45,303 nt of DNA from an uncultured Clostridia bacterium (GTDB taxonomy: Bacteria > Bacillota > DTU014): assembly GCA_900016865.1 (NCBI GenBank), contig FIZI01000016.1:1-45303 (forward strand), in the 5' to 3' direction. A program made the translations under genes and the position numbers. Below the pieces are notes generated by a model that saw only the letters and a list, made by a program, of their open reading frames with translations, was not told where the DNA came from and ran no database searches. Of the stretch, positions 9,588 through 19,505 are shown in pieces; positions within the stretch are counted from its first letter, which is position 1, and each line of letters starts with the position of its first letter.

Positions 9588-10844
9588 GTGCTAGCTGCTC
9601 TAGCGAGTGCGTTCAGGATACCCGATCTGCGAAAGAGGATTCTATACACCGTAGGCCTGTTGGCGGTGTATAGAATAGGGTCTTTTATCCCGGTCCCCGG
9701 CATAAACTCCGCAGTCATGGAACAACTCATCCAGGGACACGGAGTGTTCGGACTGATGGACATGTTTTCCGGCGGGAACTTGTCGAGGTTGACTATTTTC
9801 GCGCTGAACGTCGGGCCGTATATCACAGCCCAGATCGTGATGCAGCTGTTGACGATGGTTATTCCGAAGCTTGAGGAGCTGGCCAAGGAGGGCGAAGAGG
9901 GCCGCAGGCAGATTCAGCAGTATACACGCTACGGAACGATCCTGCTTGCGGTTATTCAGGGACTTGCGTATACCCTATGGGGTCGAACTGCAGGCGCCCT
10001 GGAGAATACCGGTGCTTTCACGGTAGTCCTCGTAGTCACGGTGTTGACCGCAGGCACGGCTTTTGTGATGTGGCTTGGTGAGAAGATCTCTGAGCACGGG
10101 ATCGGCAACGGTATCTCGCTGATCATTTTTGTCGGGATCGTAGCCAGGATTCCTTCCGGCGCCAGAACAGCCGTACAGCTGTTGGGCGGCCAAGGCGGAT
10201 ACAGCATCTTTAGCGTGGTGCTGTTTGCAATCATCGCGCTGGCAGTTATTGTGGCTGTAGTCGCAATTCAGGAGGGTGAGAGAAGGATCCCTGTTCAGTA
10301 TGCCAAGCGCGTTGTAGGCAGGAGGATGTACGGGGGGCAAAGCCGATATCTGCCTCTCAAGGTAAACCAAGCAGGTGTGATTCCGGTCATATTTGCGTCG
10401 TCGGTGCTCGCCTTTCCTGCTACGATCATCAGTTTCGTGCCGGCATTACAGCGGCTTGCGAAGTACTTCGAGGGAGGCGCCCTGTTTTACAATATTGTAT
10501 ATGTGCTTTTGATCATCTTTTTCACGTACTTCTACACCGCTGCTCAGTTTCAGCCAATTGAGATAGCGAACAACCTCAAGAAGTACGGCGGGTTCATTCC
10601 TGGGTTGAGGCCGGGAAGGCCCACTGCCGAGTACCTCGACAGGGTTATGACTCGGATTACGTTGGCTGGCGCTCTGTTCTTGGCATTCATAGCAGTGTTG
10701 CCCAACATCATGTCAAGAATAACTGGATTGCCGATCCATTTCGGCGGCACTGGATTGCTCATAATGGTCGGTGTCGCACTTGATACGATGAAGCAGATTG
10801 AAACACAGCTGCTGATGAGGCAATACCAGGGATTTTTGAAGTAG
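9588..10844 (+). CDS. secY: Protein translocase channel subunit SecY
   Basis: SecY, 418 aa, forms the membrane channel of the Sec system with SecE and SecG. Ten hydrophobic segments are visible. 'RIGSFIPVPGIN' after the first segment, 'GNGISLIIF' and the cytoplasmic loop 'KYGGFIPGLRPGRPT' (about residues 337-351), which contacts SecA and ribosome, are diagnostic. GTG 9588 follows the rplO stop with no gap; its ribosome-binding site lies inside rplO, so translation is probably coupled. Confidence 0.97.
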   Translation: MLAALASAFRIPDLRKRILYTVGLLAVYRIGSFIPVPGINSAVMEQLIQGHGVFGLMDMFSGGNLSRLTIFALNVGPYITAQIVMQLLTMVIPKLEELAKEGEEGRRQIQQYTRYGTILLAVIQGLAYTLWGRTAGALENTGAFTVVLVVTVLTAGTAFVMWLGEKISEHGIGNGISLIIFVGIVARIPSGARTAVQLLGGQGGYSIFSVVLFAIIALAVIVAVVAIQEGERRIPVQYAKRVVGRRMYGGQSRYLPLKVNQAGVIPVIFASSVLAFPATIISFVPALQRLAKYFEGGALFYNIVYVLLIIFFTYFYTAAQFQPIEIANNLKKYGGFIPGLRPGRPTAEYLDRVMTRITLAGALFLAFIAVLPNIMSRITGLPIHFGGTGLLIMVGVALDTMKQIETQLLMRQYQGFLK

Positions 10845-10850
10845 AACTGA

Positions 10851-11519
<669 letters not shown>

Positions 11520-11520
11520 A

Positions 11521-12270
11521 ATGATTGTCGTGAAGACGAAGGATCAGATTGACAAGATGAGAAAGGCGGGTAGAGTGGTTGCAGCAGTCCTCCAGCTGAT
11601 GTCTGAGTCAATACGGCCCGGGGTGACTACTGCCTACCTGGACAGACTCGCAGAAGAGGAGATAGTAAGGAGAGGGGCAACCCCGGCATTCAAAGGGTAT
11701 CGGGGGTATCCCGCAACCATCTGCGCCTCGGTTAACGAAGAAGTGATTCACGGAATTCCCGGGGACAGGGTTTTGGCCGAGGGTGACATCATAGGGATTG
11801 ATGTTGGCGCCGTAGTGGATGGGTACTGCGGCGACGCGGCTGCAACATTTCCCGTTGGTGCCATCTCCCAAGAGAGCGAGCGATTGATAAGCACCACGAG
11901 GGAGGCTTTGGAAGTCGCTATAAAGACATGCAGGGTTGGAAAGAGAATAGGCGACATATCCCATGCGGTGCAGTCCTATGTAGAGGCCCAGGGGTATTCT
12001 GTGGTGCGCGATTTTGTGGGTCATGGCATTGGAAGGAATATGCACGAAGACCCGCAGGTGCCTAACTTCGGATTGCCGGGGACGGGGCCGAGGTTGCGTC
12101 CCGGCCTTACCATCGCGATTGAGCCCATGGTGAACGAAGGAACGTTTGAGGTCGAGGTTTTGGCAAATGAGTGGACTGTAGTTACTTCGGATCGAAAGAG
12201 GTCTGCGCACTTTGAGCATACAGTTCTGATTACCGATGACGGGCCTGAAATATTGACCGTACTGAGGTGA
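11521..12270 (+). CDS. map: Methionine aminopeptidase, type I
   Basis: Removes the initiator methionine from nascent proteins. 249 aa, close to the short type I form. The metal ligands are visible as Asp94 ('IGIDVGA'), Asp105 ('GYCGDAA'), His168 ('GHGIGRNMHE'), Glu201 ('IEPMV') and Glu232; His77 is the conserved substrate-binding histidine. ATG 11521 lies 1 nt after the adk stop, with GGAG inside adk as ribosome-binding site. Confidence 0.97.
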   Translation: MIVVKTKDQIDKMRKAGRVVAAVLQLMSESIRPGVTTAYLDRLAEEEIVRRGATPAFKGYRGYPATICASVNEEVIHGIPGDRVLAEGDIIGIDVGAVVDGYCGDAAATFPVGAISQESERLISTTREALEVAIKTCRVGKRIGDISHAVQSYVEAQGYSVVRDFVGHGIGRNMHEDPQVPNFGLPGTGPRLRPGLTIAIEPMVNEGTFEVEVLANEWTVVTSDRKRSAHFEHTVLITDDGPEILTVLR

Positions 12271-12279
12271 CGGAGCGAC

Positions 12280-12570
12280 ATGATAGAGAAACCCCAGGTG
12301 GGCCAGATAGCCTTGTCGACAGCAGGGCGGGATGCCGGGACCAAGTACTTGGTGATAAGGGTGCTTGATGACCGCTACGTAGAAGTTGTGGACGGACGCA
12401 AACGTGCATGGAACAGGCCCAAAAGGAAGAACGTCAGGCACCTCCGGCTGGTGAGCATGGTCGATTCGGAGCTTCAGGCCTCCCTCGAGGAGGGGCTACC
12501 GCTGCGAAGTGCTCAGGTTAGGGCAGTGTTGGAAGAACCGGAGTCTATGGGCGACAAGGGGGATGGGTAA
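12280..12570 (+). CDS. KOW-domain RNA-binding protein (L14e-like)
   Basis: 96 aa. The first half resembles the small KOW/L14e-like proteins that many Clostridia encode between map and infA: a hydrophobic '[33 protein letters not shown]' style opening broken by glycines, then a basic stretch '[17 protein letters not shown]' at about residues 40-56, and an acidic tail. A role in ribosome function or RNA binding is inferred from fold and context only. ATG 12280 lies 9 nt after map; GACGGAGCGAC is a weak ribosome-binding site. Confidence 0.8.
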   Translation: MIEKPQVGQIALSTAGRDAGTKYLVIRVLDDRYVEVVDGRKRAWNRPKRKNVRHLRLVSMVDSELQASLEEGLPLRSAQVRAVLEEPESMGDKGDG

Positions 12571-12574
12571 CCGT

Positions 12575-12796
12575 ATGGCGAAGCGCGATGCGATCGAGAT
12601 GGAGGGCACTATCATCGAATCCTTGCCAAATGCGATGTTCCGCGTTGAACTCGAGAACGGGCATCGAGTGCTGGCTCATATCTCCGGGAAAATGCGGATG
12701 CATTTCATCAAGATCCTCCCGGGCGATAGGGTTACGGTGGAGTTGTCTCCGTACGACTTGACACGCGGACGGATTACGTATAGATACAGGTCGTAG
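12575..12796 (+). CDS. infA: Translation initiation factor IF-1
   Basis: IF-1, 73 aa, an OB-fold factor that occupies the 30S A site during initiation. '[20 protein letters not shown]' and '[21 protein letters not shown]' cover almost the whole protein. ATG 12575 gives the standard 'MAKRDAIE' start; an in-frame ATG at 12563 overlaps the upstream stop and the AAGGGGG site. Confidence 0.97.
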   Translation: MAKRDAIEMEGTIIESLPNAMFRVELENGHRVLAHISGKMRMHFIKILPGDRVTVELSPYDLTRGRITYRYRS

Positions 12797-12799
12797 TCA

Positions 12800-13005
<206 letters not shown>

Positions 13006-13030
13006 CCAGGCATAACGGAGGTGCAAGTTT

Positions 13031-13408
13031 GTGGCCAGAATATCGGGTGTAGACATACCGCGGGATAAGCGGGTTGAAATCGCTCTGACCTATATATACG
13101 GGATTGGCCTTTCTACTTCCAAAGAGATATTGCGCAAGACAGGAGTCAACCCTGATACGAGGGTGCGCGACCTGACCGAGGACGAGATCACGAAGCTTAG
13201 AGATGTCATAGACAAGGAGTACAAGGTCGAAGGCGATCTGCAGAGACAAGTAGCAGCCGACATCAAGCGGCTGATTGAGATCGGGTCCTACCGCGGCCTC
13301 CGACACAGGAGAGGACTGCCTGTGCGAGGACAGAACACAAAGACTAATGCGAGGACGCGCAAGGGCGCAGGCGCCAAGAGAGTCGTCGGCGCTCGACGCA
13401 AGAAGTAG
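13031..13408 (+). CDS. rpsM: 30S ribosomal protein S13
   Basis: S13, 125 aa, contacts P-site tRNA and forms bridges with L5. '[25 protein letters not shown]' begins the protein and '[25 protein letters not shown]' (about residues 90-115) is the conserved RNA-binding tail. GTG 13031 follows ACGGAGG. Confidence 0.97.
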   Translation: MARISGVDIPRDKRVEIALTYIYGIGLSTSKEILRKTGVNPDTRVRDLTEDEITKLRDVIDKEYKVEGDLQRQVAADIKRLIEIGSYRGLRHRRGLPVRGQNTKTNARTRKGAGAKRVVGARRKK

Positions 13409-13431
13409 GGCTGGAAGGAGGCTGAGATAGC

Positions 13432-13824
13432 ATGGCTAGGAGACAAGCTAGACCAAGAAAGCGGCGTGAACGCAAGAACATCGAGAGTGGAGTGGCACAT
13501 ATTCGCTCTACTTTTAACAATACTATTGTTACGATTGCCGATCCTTCCGGCAACGTCGTTTCATGGGCTTCATCCGGTACCCAGGGATTCAAGGGATCGC
13601 GAAAGGGTACGCCTTTTGCTGCCGGTATGGCGGCTGAGCACGCAGCCAGGGCAGCGATGGAACATGGCATGAAGACCGTTGAGGTGCTTGTGAAGGGACC
13701 GGGCTCCGGTAGGGAAGCTGCGATTCGCTCCTTGCAGTCGGCAGGATTGGAAGTGAGCGCAATCAAGGACGTAACTCCGATCCCTCATAACGGGTGCAGA
13801 CCGCCAAAGCGCAGGCGAGTATAG
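13432..13824 (+). CDS. rpsK: 30S ribosomal protein S11
   Basis: S11, 130 aa, lies on the 30S platform near the E site. '[13 protein letters not shown]' near residues 23-35 and the tail '[18 protein letters not shown]' are diagnostic. ATG 13432 follows GGAAGGAGG. rpsD starts 17 nt downstream. Confidence 0.97.
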   Translation: MARRQARPRKRRERKNIESGVAHIRSTFNNTIVTIADPSGNVVSWASSGTQGFKGSRKGTPFAAGMAAEHAARAAMEHGMKTVEVLVKGPGSGREAAIRSLQSAGLEVSAIKDVTPIPHNGCRPPKRRRV

Positions 13825-13841
13825 GAGGTGCTATTGGACTA

Positions 13842-14468
13842 ATGGCTAGATACACCGGCCCGGTTTGCAGACTGTGTAGACGTGAAGGGCAGAAGCTTTT
13901 CCTTAAAGGTGATAGATGTTACGGGGACAAATGCTCTGTAGCCAGGCGGCCGTACCCTCCTGGCATCCATGGGCAGGGCAGGCATAAGATCTCTGAATAC
14001 GGCCAGCAGCTTCGCGAGAAGCAGAAGTGCAAGCGCGTTTACGGGGTCTTGGAGAGGCAGTTTGCGCGTTATTTTGACATGGCTGAGCGCAAGCCTGGAG
14101 TAACAGGCGAGAACCTGCTTCAGATTTTGGAGAGCCGTCTCGACAATGTTGTGTACAGGCTTGGGTTTGCGTCATCACGTGCCGAGGCTCGACAACTGGT
14201 TAGACACAGGCACTTCACTGTGAACGGCAGGATTGTCTCTTTACCCTCTTACAGGGTGAGGCCTGGCGACGTGGTGGCTGTCAAGGAGTCTAGCCGCAGC
14301 CTCAACAAGTTCGTGGAGGCCGCAGAAGAGATGTCTCAGAGGATTATCCCGGAGTGGCTGGACCTTAACGTCGAGGCAATGGAAGGCAGAGTGTTGTCGC
14401 TACCAACGCGCGATCAGATTGATACCGATGTTCAGGAACAGGTCGTTGTCGAGCTGTATTCAAGGTAG
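13842..14468 (+). CDS. rpsD: 30S ribosomal protein S4, zinc-finger form
   Basis: S4, 208 aa, a primary 16S rRNA binder that often represses its own operon. The N-terminus has Cys9, Cys12, Cys26 and Cys31, the zinc-binding variant. The S4 RNA-binding fold starts at '[25 protein letters not shown]' (about residues 95-119). I chose ATG 13842, with ATAGGAGGTG upstream; earlier in-frame codons overlap rpsK. rpsD inside the alpha operon is the clostridial arrangement, unlike B. subtilis. Confidence 0.96.
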   Translation: MARYTGPVCRLCRREGQKLFLKGDRCYGDKCSVARRPYPPGIHGQGRHKISEYGQQLREKQKCKRVYGVLERQFARYFDMAERKPGVTGENLLQILESRLDNVVYRLGFASSRAEARQLVRHRHFTVNGRIVSLPSYRVRPGDVVAVKESSRSLNKFVEAAEEMSQRIIPEWLDLNVEAMEGRVLSLPTRDQIDTDVQEQVVVELYSR

Positions 14469-14542
14469 TGGCGACGCAGTTTGACCGCCCTCACTCGTCG
14501 CGAGCGACCAGTCGATAACCGACCAAGGGAGGGTTCAGTCAC

Positions 14543-15487
14543 ATGATAGAGATAGAGAAACCAAAGATCGAGTGTGTGGATGTCACTGATCGCTATGGTA
14601 AGCTGATTGTCGAGCCGCTGGAGAGAGGTTACGGCATAACACTCGGCAATTCGTTAAGGCGTATACTCCTCTCCTCTCTGCCGGGAGTAGCAGTCACGTC
14701 GGTCAAGATAGAAGGAGCCCTGCATGAGTTCTCCACACTTCCAGGCGTTGTTGAGGACGTTACGGATATCATTCTTAACCTAAAGGGGCTCCTATGCAAG
14801 TTGCATACAGATGAGCCGACTGTCGTGAGAATCGAAGCCGAAGGCGAAGGGGAGGTCACTGCCGAGGACATAAAGGCCGGACCGGATGTTGAGATCCTCA
14901 ACCCCTCGCACCACATAGCAACGCTCGAATCAGACGGCAGGCTCTTTATGGACATTGTGCTCGCAAAGGGACGCGGATATGTCTCAGCAGATCAAAACAA
15001 GACCGAAGACCAGGCTATCGGGGTCATCCCTGTGGACTCCAATTTCTCGCCTGTCATTAAGGTCAACTACGTGGTTGAGGACACACGTGTCGGTCAGAGA
15101 ACCGACTACGACAAGCTGATCCTTGAGGTGTGGACCAACGGGGTCATAGGGCCTAAGGAAGCCACAAGCCTGGCTGCCAAAATCATGAGCGAGCATCTCA
15201 ATCTGTTCATTGAGCTTACCGAAGTTGCTGATGACGTTGAGATCATGGTGGAGAAAGAGGAGGAGGCCAAAAACCGCCTGCTGGAGATGACTATCGAGGA
15301 GCTTGACCTGTCTGTGAGATCGTACAACTGCCTCAAGAGAGCAGGCATCAACACCGTAGAGGATCTCACCAAGAAGACCGAAGAGGACATGATGAAGGTA
15401 CGCAACCTCGGCAAGAAGTCGTTGGAAGAGGTTCAGCAGAAGTTGGCCGCCCTCGGGCTCTCCATGCGGTCGAGCCGCGAGGATTAG
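14543..15487 (+). CDS. rpoA: RNA polymerase alpha subunit
   Basis: 314 aa, standard length. The N-terminal assembly domain (about 1-228) includes '[20 protein letters not shown]' at about residues 29-48; the C-terminal domain (about 250-308) includes '[20 protein letters not shown]', which binds UP-element DNA and activators. ATG 14543 follows AAGGGAGGG. The 74-nt gap before it holds no clear promoter. Confidence 0.98.
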   Translation: MIEIEKPKIECVDVTDRYGKLIVEPLERGYGITLGNSLRRILLSSLPGVAVTSVKIEGALHEFSTLPGVVEDVTDIILNLKGLLCKLHTDEPTVVRIEAEGEGEVTAEDIKAGPDVEILNPSHHIATLESDGRLFMDIVLAKGRGYVSADQNKTEDQAIGVIPVDSNFSPVIKVNYVVEDTRVGQRTDYDKLILEVWTNGVIGPKEATSLAAKIMSEHLNLFIELTEVADDVEIMVEKEEEAKNRLLEMTIEELDLSVRSYNCLKRAGINTVEDLTKKTEEDMMKVRNLGKKSLEEVQQKLAALGLSMRSSRED

Positions 15488-15506
15488 ATAAGGGGGAGAG
15501 TCAGCC

Positions 15507-15848
15507 ATGAAACAGCAATCAAAGCTTGGCAGGACCAGTAGCCACCGCCGGGCCATGTTCAGGAGCCTGGTGACGGCGCTGTTCAGAAATGATAGAATTC
15601 GCACTACCCAGGTCAAGGCGCGTGAGGTCAGGCCCATCGCGGAGAAGCTCATAACGCTGGCAAAGAGAGGAGACCTGCATGCACGTAGGCAGGCTGCAGG
15701 TATGATTCTCGATCCCGCGGTTCTTCAGAGGCTGTTTGATGAGATCGGGCCGAGATACCAGGATCGTCAGGGTGGTTATACGAGGATCGTCAAGTTGGGA
15801 CAGAGACGTGGGGATGCAGCTCCAGAAGCTCTGATCGAGCTCGTGTAA
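15507..15848 (+). CDS. rplQ: 50S ribosomal protein L17
   Basis: L17, 113 aa, last gene of the ribosomal superoperon here. '[21 protein letters not shown]' (residues about 6-26) and '[25 protein letters not shown]' at the end are canonical. ATG 15507 follows AAGGGGGAG. An intrinsic terminator follows 54 nt after the stop. Confidence 0.97.
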   Translation: MKQQSKLGRTSSHRRAMFRSLVTALFRNDRIRTTQVKAREVRPIAEKLITLAKRGDLHARRQAAGMILDPAVLQRLFDEIGPRYQDRQGGYTRIVKLGQRRGDAAPEALIELV

Positions 15849-15902
15849 GCGATATGGTCTGCATCACATCGCATCGTTGTAAACAAGTTTATGTACTGAC
15901 CG

Positions 15903-15928
15903 AAGAGTGCGCTTGTGGCGCACTTTTT
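15903..15928 (+). terminator. Intrinsic terminator after rplQ
   Basis: AGTGCGC (15906-15912) and GCGCACT (15918-15924) form a 7-bp stem around TTGTG, extended by AA/TT pairs at 15903-15904 and 15926-15927, and followed by T residues to 15928. It separates the ribosomal operon from the ECF transporter genes. Confidence 0.85.
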
Positions 15929-15986
15929 CACTGAGGACAGGCGATTCTGACAGTCTTCAGGTAGATAGGTCTTGGGGAGTGCAGGC

Positions 15987-16838
15987 ATGGGTGCCCTGAT
16001 CAGTGTTGAGAACGTCGTTTTTGAATATGTAGGCTCACAAGGGCAGCAGGTTCGCGCACTCGACTCGGTGAGCCTCGAAGTGGGTCAGGGTGAGTTCGTA
16101 GCAATCATCGGACACAACGGGTCTGGGAAGTCGACACTTGCCAAGCACCTAAATGGACTGCTTGTTCCTGTTTCGGGTAGGGTGATAGTCGGGGGCAAGT
16201 GTACGAGCAACCCTGACGACATATGGTCGATCAGGCAGACAGTGGGCATGGTGTTTCAGAATCCGGACAACCAATTGGTAGCAACTACGGTTGAGGATGA
16301 CGTTGCCTTTGGCCCGGAGAATCTCGGCGTCCCGCCCGATGAGATTGCGGAGAGAGTCCGCGCTGCCCTGTCAGCAGTTGGGTTGGAAGGGCTTGAGCTG
16401 CGTTCACCGGGCAGGCTGTCCGGCGGGCAGAAGCAGAGAGTGGCTATAGCAGGAGTGCTGTCAATGAAGCCTGAATGCATTGTCCTTGACGAGCCCACTG
16501 CGATGCTGGACCCTATTGGCCGACGCGAGGTGTTGGACACAGTCCGCAGACTAAGCCAGCAGGAAGGCAAGGCAGTCGTGTTGGTGACGCACTTCATGGA
16601 AGAGGCGGCAGTTGCAGACAGAGTCGTTGTTATGGCAAACGGACGCATTGAGATGGCCGGACCGCCCCAGGAGGTCTTTGCACGTGCCGACCGGCTGCGC
16701 GAGCTTGATCTCGACGTGCCTGTCGCTGCGTTTATTGCGAGTGAACTCCGCAAACGAGGTGTTGATGTACCCTATAGCGTGTTAACAGTCGATGAGCTGG
16801 CGAACTACGTAAACTCCAAGGTTCCCAGCATGCATTGA
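15987..16838 (+). CDS. ecfA1: ECF transporter ATPase EcfA1
   Basis: First ATPase of the energy-coupling factor transporter, which powers vitamin and metal uptake through separate S components. 283 aa. Walker A 'GHNGSGKST' is at residues 42-50, then the Q-loop 'FQNPDNQLV', the signature 'LSGGQKQRVAIAG' and Walker B 'IVLDEPTAMLDP'. ATG 15987 has GGGGAG 7 nt upstream; TTG 15972 is less likely. It starts the usual ecfA1-ecfA2-ecfT triplet after the terminator; substrate cannot be told because no S component is adjacent. Confidence 0.94.
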   Translation: MGALISVENVVFEYVGSQGQQVRALDSVSLEVGQGEFVAIIGHNGSGKSTLAKHLNGLLVPVSGRVIVGGKCTSNPDDIWSIRQTVGMVFQNPDNQLVATTVEDDVAFGPENLGVPPDEIAERVRAALSAVGLEGLELRSPGRLSGGQKQRVAIAGVLSMKPECIVLDEPTAMLDPIGRREVLDTVRRLSQQEGKAVVLVTHFMEEAAVADRVVVMANGRIEMAGPPQEVFARADRLRELDLDVPVAAFIASELRKRGVDVPYSVLTVDELANYVNSKVPSMH

Positions 16839-16876
16839 TAGCAGCTCTGAGTATCGTTGTGAGGCAGTTAGGTAAT

Positions 16877-17758
16877 ATGTCTATTGTGATCGAACATGTG
16901 TCCTACGAATACGGCCGCGGAACACCCTTTGCAACAAAAGCGCTTGATGATTGCAGCCTTGAGATCCAACCCGGCGAGTTCGTCGGCTTGGTTGGCCATA
17001 CAGGTTCAGGGAAGTCTACTCTGGTTCAGCATATGAACGCGCTCTTGAGACCCCATAGCGGACGAGTCATTGTTGACGGACAGGACCTGGCGGGACTCAA
17101 GTCTCTGCAGGCTGTGCGAAGGAAGGTAGGCCTGGTTTTCCAGTATCCAGAGCACCAATTGTTTGAAGAGACAGTTGAGCAGGATGTTGCGTTCGGTCCT
17201 CGAAACCTGGGCATGGCGGACCGCTCAGTGAAAAAGAGAGTAAGAAAGGCGTTGGAGGCAGTCGGCCTTGACTACGATGCAGTTGCCCACCGTTCGCCTT
17301 TTGAGCTCAGCGGAGGAGAGCGGCGGCGTGTCGCCATTGCCGGTGTGCTCGCCATTGAGCCATCATATGTCATACTGGATGAACCAACAGCCAGCCTTGA
17401 CCCCAGAGGCCGACGCGAGATGCTCGACTACATCCAGAGGCTGCACGAGGATACCGGAGTGACAATCGTCTTAGTGTCGCACGACATGGACGAGATAGCA
17501 CGTAGAGCAGACCGCGTTGTTGTCATGGACAGCGGCAGGATAGCGCTGGAAGGCACGCCTGCCGAAGTTTTTCGCGACAACGCCGACCGTCTGGTGGAGA
17601 TGGGGCTTGATGTGCCCGAGACAGCCAAGTTATTGCACAAGCTTGAGAGATTAGGGTTTGAGGTTCCACCCGGATTGCCGTCGGCAGAGGAATGCGTGTC
17701 GTATTTGCACAGAGTGCTAGTATCGAGACGGTCAGTAGGTGACTTCGATGAGACTTAG
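16877..17758 (+). CDS. ecfA2: ECF transporter ATPase EcfA2
   Basis: Second ATPase of the ECF module, 293 aa. Walker A 'GHTGSGKST' at residues 40-48, Q-loop 'FQYPEHQLF', signature 'LSGGERRRVAIAG' and Walker B 'VILDEPTASLDP' are intact. ATG 16877 gives the conserved 'MSIVIEHVSYEY' start with TTAGG upstream; a TTG at 16835 that overlaps the ecfA1 stop has no ribosome-binding site. EcfA1 and EcfA2 form the heterodimer that drives EcfT. Confidence 0.93.
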   Translation: MSIVIEHVSYEYGRGTPFATKALDDCSLEIQPGEFVGLVGHTGSGKSTLVQHMNALLRPHSGRVIVDGQDLAGLKSLQAVRRKVGLVFQYPEHQLFEETVEQDVAFGPRNLGMADRSVKKRVRKALEAVGLDYDAVAHRSPFELSGGERRRVAIAGVLAIEPSYVILDEPTASLDPRGRREMLDYIQRLHEDTGVTIVLVSHDMDEIARRADRVVVMDSGRIALEGTPAEVFRDNADRLVEMGLDVPETAKLLHKLERLGFEVPPGLPSAEECVSYLHRVLVSRRSVGDFDET

Positions 17759-18542
17759 TGATATGGCTCTCGGACAGTACTACCCTTGCGACTCTTTGAT
17801 TCATCAGCTGGATCCGAGAAGTAAACTGCTGATCGTATTTGCATTGATACTTGGACTATTTTTTGTCAATGAGCTTCTCGGGTTGGCCGGCTTTGCAGTG
17901 CTGATTGTTGCAATGGCGCTGCTGGCAAGGATCCCATTTGGTTATCTCTTAAGGAGCCTACGTCCTTTGCTTGTAGTCATCATCCTTACCTTCGCTCTGA
18001 ACGCGCTGTTTACGCCCGGTGAATCTCTGTTCAAGGCCGGTTTCATCAATGTCACGAGAGAAGGAGTGCAGCGAGGAACATTCATGACTGTCAGGCTTGC
18101 TCTCCTGATTACTGCCTCCAGTCTGCTGACGTTGACGACGTCTCCTATGGCATTGACTGACGGGATCGAGCGCGTCCTAAGCCCCTTTAGGCGCGTTGGA
18201 ATTCCTGCCCATGAGTTTGCGATGATGATGACCATAGCGCTGCGGTTCATACCTACACTCATGGAGGAAGCCGACCGCATAATGAAGGCTCAGATGGCGA
18301 GAGGCGCGGACTTCGAGTCGGGGAGCCTAGTTCGTAGGGCAAAGAGCTTCATCCCTCTGTTAGTGCCCCTCTTCGTGAGTGCATTCAGGCGCGCAGACGA
18401 GCTCGCCACTGCAATGGAAGCCAGATGTTATCGAGGCGGCGAAGGCAGGACGAGGCTAAAAGTCCTTCGCATTCAGGCAAAGGACTACGTCACTGTCTCG
18501 TTCGCCCTCCTGTCGACCGTCGCATTGGCAGTTGCTTTCTGA
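17748..18542 (+). CDS. ecfT: ECF transporter transmembrane subunit EcfT
   Basis: 264 aa membrane protein that links the two ATPases to the substrate-binding S component. 'YYPCDSLIHQLDPRSKLL' (residues about 8-25) is the family opening, followed by several hydrophobic segments. The coupling motifs with Ala-Arg-Gly appear in 'QMARGADFESG' (about residue 182) and 'MEARCYRGG' (about 224). ATG 17748 follows TAGGTGA and overlaps ecfA2 by 11 nt. Confidence 0.94.
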   Translation: MRLSDMALGQYYPCDSLIHQLDPRSKLLIVFALILGLFFVNELLGLAGFAVLIVAMALLARIPFGYLLRSLRPLLVVIILTFALNALFTPGESLFKAGFINVTREGVQRGTFMTVRLALLITASSLLTLTTSPMALTDGIERVLSPFRRVGIPAHEFAMMMTIALRFIPTLMEEADRIMKAQMARGADFESGSLVRRAKSFIPLLVPLFVSAFRRADELATAMEARCYRGGEGRTRLKVLRIQAKDYVTVSFALLSTVALAVAF

Positions 18543-18662
18543 CCGTCGGCATAGCTTCGCACATATACTCGCGGCGAGTCACCCTTGATGCCCAAAAAGC
18601 ATATGTTATTGCATACACTATGCTCATGTCATTGCATGTAGCGAGAGACGGGGTGCGAGGCT

Positions 18663-19253
18663 ATGTGGGAAGGCCGTCAAGAGGACAATGGAACTCGTGA
18701 AGAGGCCTCTTTTCAGATCTATCGTTGTCCGCGGTTTAACAGGCGTTACCAATCTGCTTACAGGCGTTTTAGGGTTGAGCCTCCGATCGATGAGACAAGC
18801 AGCCCTGATGTTACAGGCGACATCTACGACGGTTCGGAACCTGACGATCACATCGCTCAGACGGTAGGAGCAGCGTTTAGGCCCGCTGACGAAGTCGAGG
18901 TTGAGCCTGCACCGAGACTTGAAAGCGAGGCCGCCTTGTCTGAGAAGTTGTCCGGAGAAGCGATCGAGGAGATGAAGGATCAGCTTGAAAAGAGTGCCCG
19001 GGAAGACGAAGAGGCTAGGGAGCAGGATGAACGGGGAGCTTCTCGTGAGGGACTAAGAGCGATATTCGCTACAGAGTCTGACTTGACTGCCGAGACATCT
19101 CAGGCAGAACCCTATGGAGAATTGCAACGCCAAGAGGAAACAAGTGACTGGCAGGAGCCTTATGTTGAGCCGGAATCGTCTCTGCGGACATCCAAGCCGC
19201 AAACAGAGAAGCTGGTATGGAAGTCGTTTCCCAAACCTTTGCGCAGGAAATAG
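18663..19253 (+). CDS. Unrecognised acidic, low-complexity protein
   Basis: I do not recognise this 196-aa protein. Residues about 17-40 are basic and aromatic ('FQIYRCPRFNRRYQ...'); from residue 40 it is strongly acidic (Glu/Asp-rich) with a predicted helical stretch near 90-130 and no obvious membrane segment or signal peptide. The C-terminus turns basic ('SFPKPLRRK'). ATG 18663 has GCGAGG upstream. A strong terminator follows, so it is a single transcription unit or the end of the ecf operon. It sits just upstream of sleB-ypeB; a sporulation link is only guilt by position. Confidence 0.7.
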   Translation: MWEGRQEDNGTREEASFQIYRCPRFNRRYQSAYRRFRVEPPIDETSSPDVTGDIYDGSEPDDHIAQTVGAAFRPADEVEVEPAPRLESEAALSEKLSGEAIEEMKDQLEKSAREDEEAREQDERGASREGLRAIFATESDLTAETSQAEPYGELQRQEETSDWQEPYVEPESSLRTSKPQTEKLVWKSFPKPLRRK

Positions 19254-19282
19254 ATCGCGATTTGGCTCTGCACATCTAACAT

Positions 19283-19311
19283 GCCGCACCGATCAATACG
19301 GTGCGGCTTTT
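19283..19311 (+). terminator. Intrinsic terminator after the acidic orphan gene
   Basis: GCCGCACCG (19283-19291) and CGGTGCGGC (19299-19307) form a perfect 9-bp GC-rich stem with loop ATCAATA, followed by TTTT (19308-19311). It isolates the orphan gene from sleB. Confidence 0.9.
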
Positions 19312-19505
19312 CGCGACTCTGCAAGTGAACTGCATTGCTTAGTCGGGTGCCCCCTGAGTTGCTGTGCATAAAAGATGCGGATTGGTAGGAACAATAGGAT
19401 AGCGACCGACCTATATTGGCCCTATGCAGGTGTTTCATGGGTTGGTACTGCTAGGCGCAAATGTAAACAGTTTCTATGCGGCAATTAGTCAAGGAGCGAG
19501 TTTGG

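Noticed and set aside
18543-18662. Clustered GCAT/CATA motifs as a sporulation promoter for the acidic orphan.
   Set aside because: Half-sites occur, but no pair has both acceptable sequence and spacing.
19312-19505. A sigma-G or sigma-F promoter for sleB (GCATA at about 19366 with downstream AT-rich bases).
   Set aside because: The -10 half does not match either consensus at an allowed spacing, so I do not call it.
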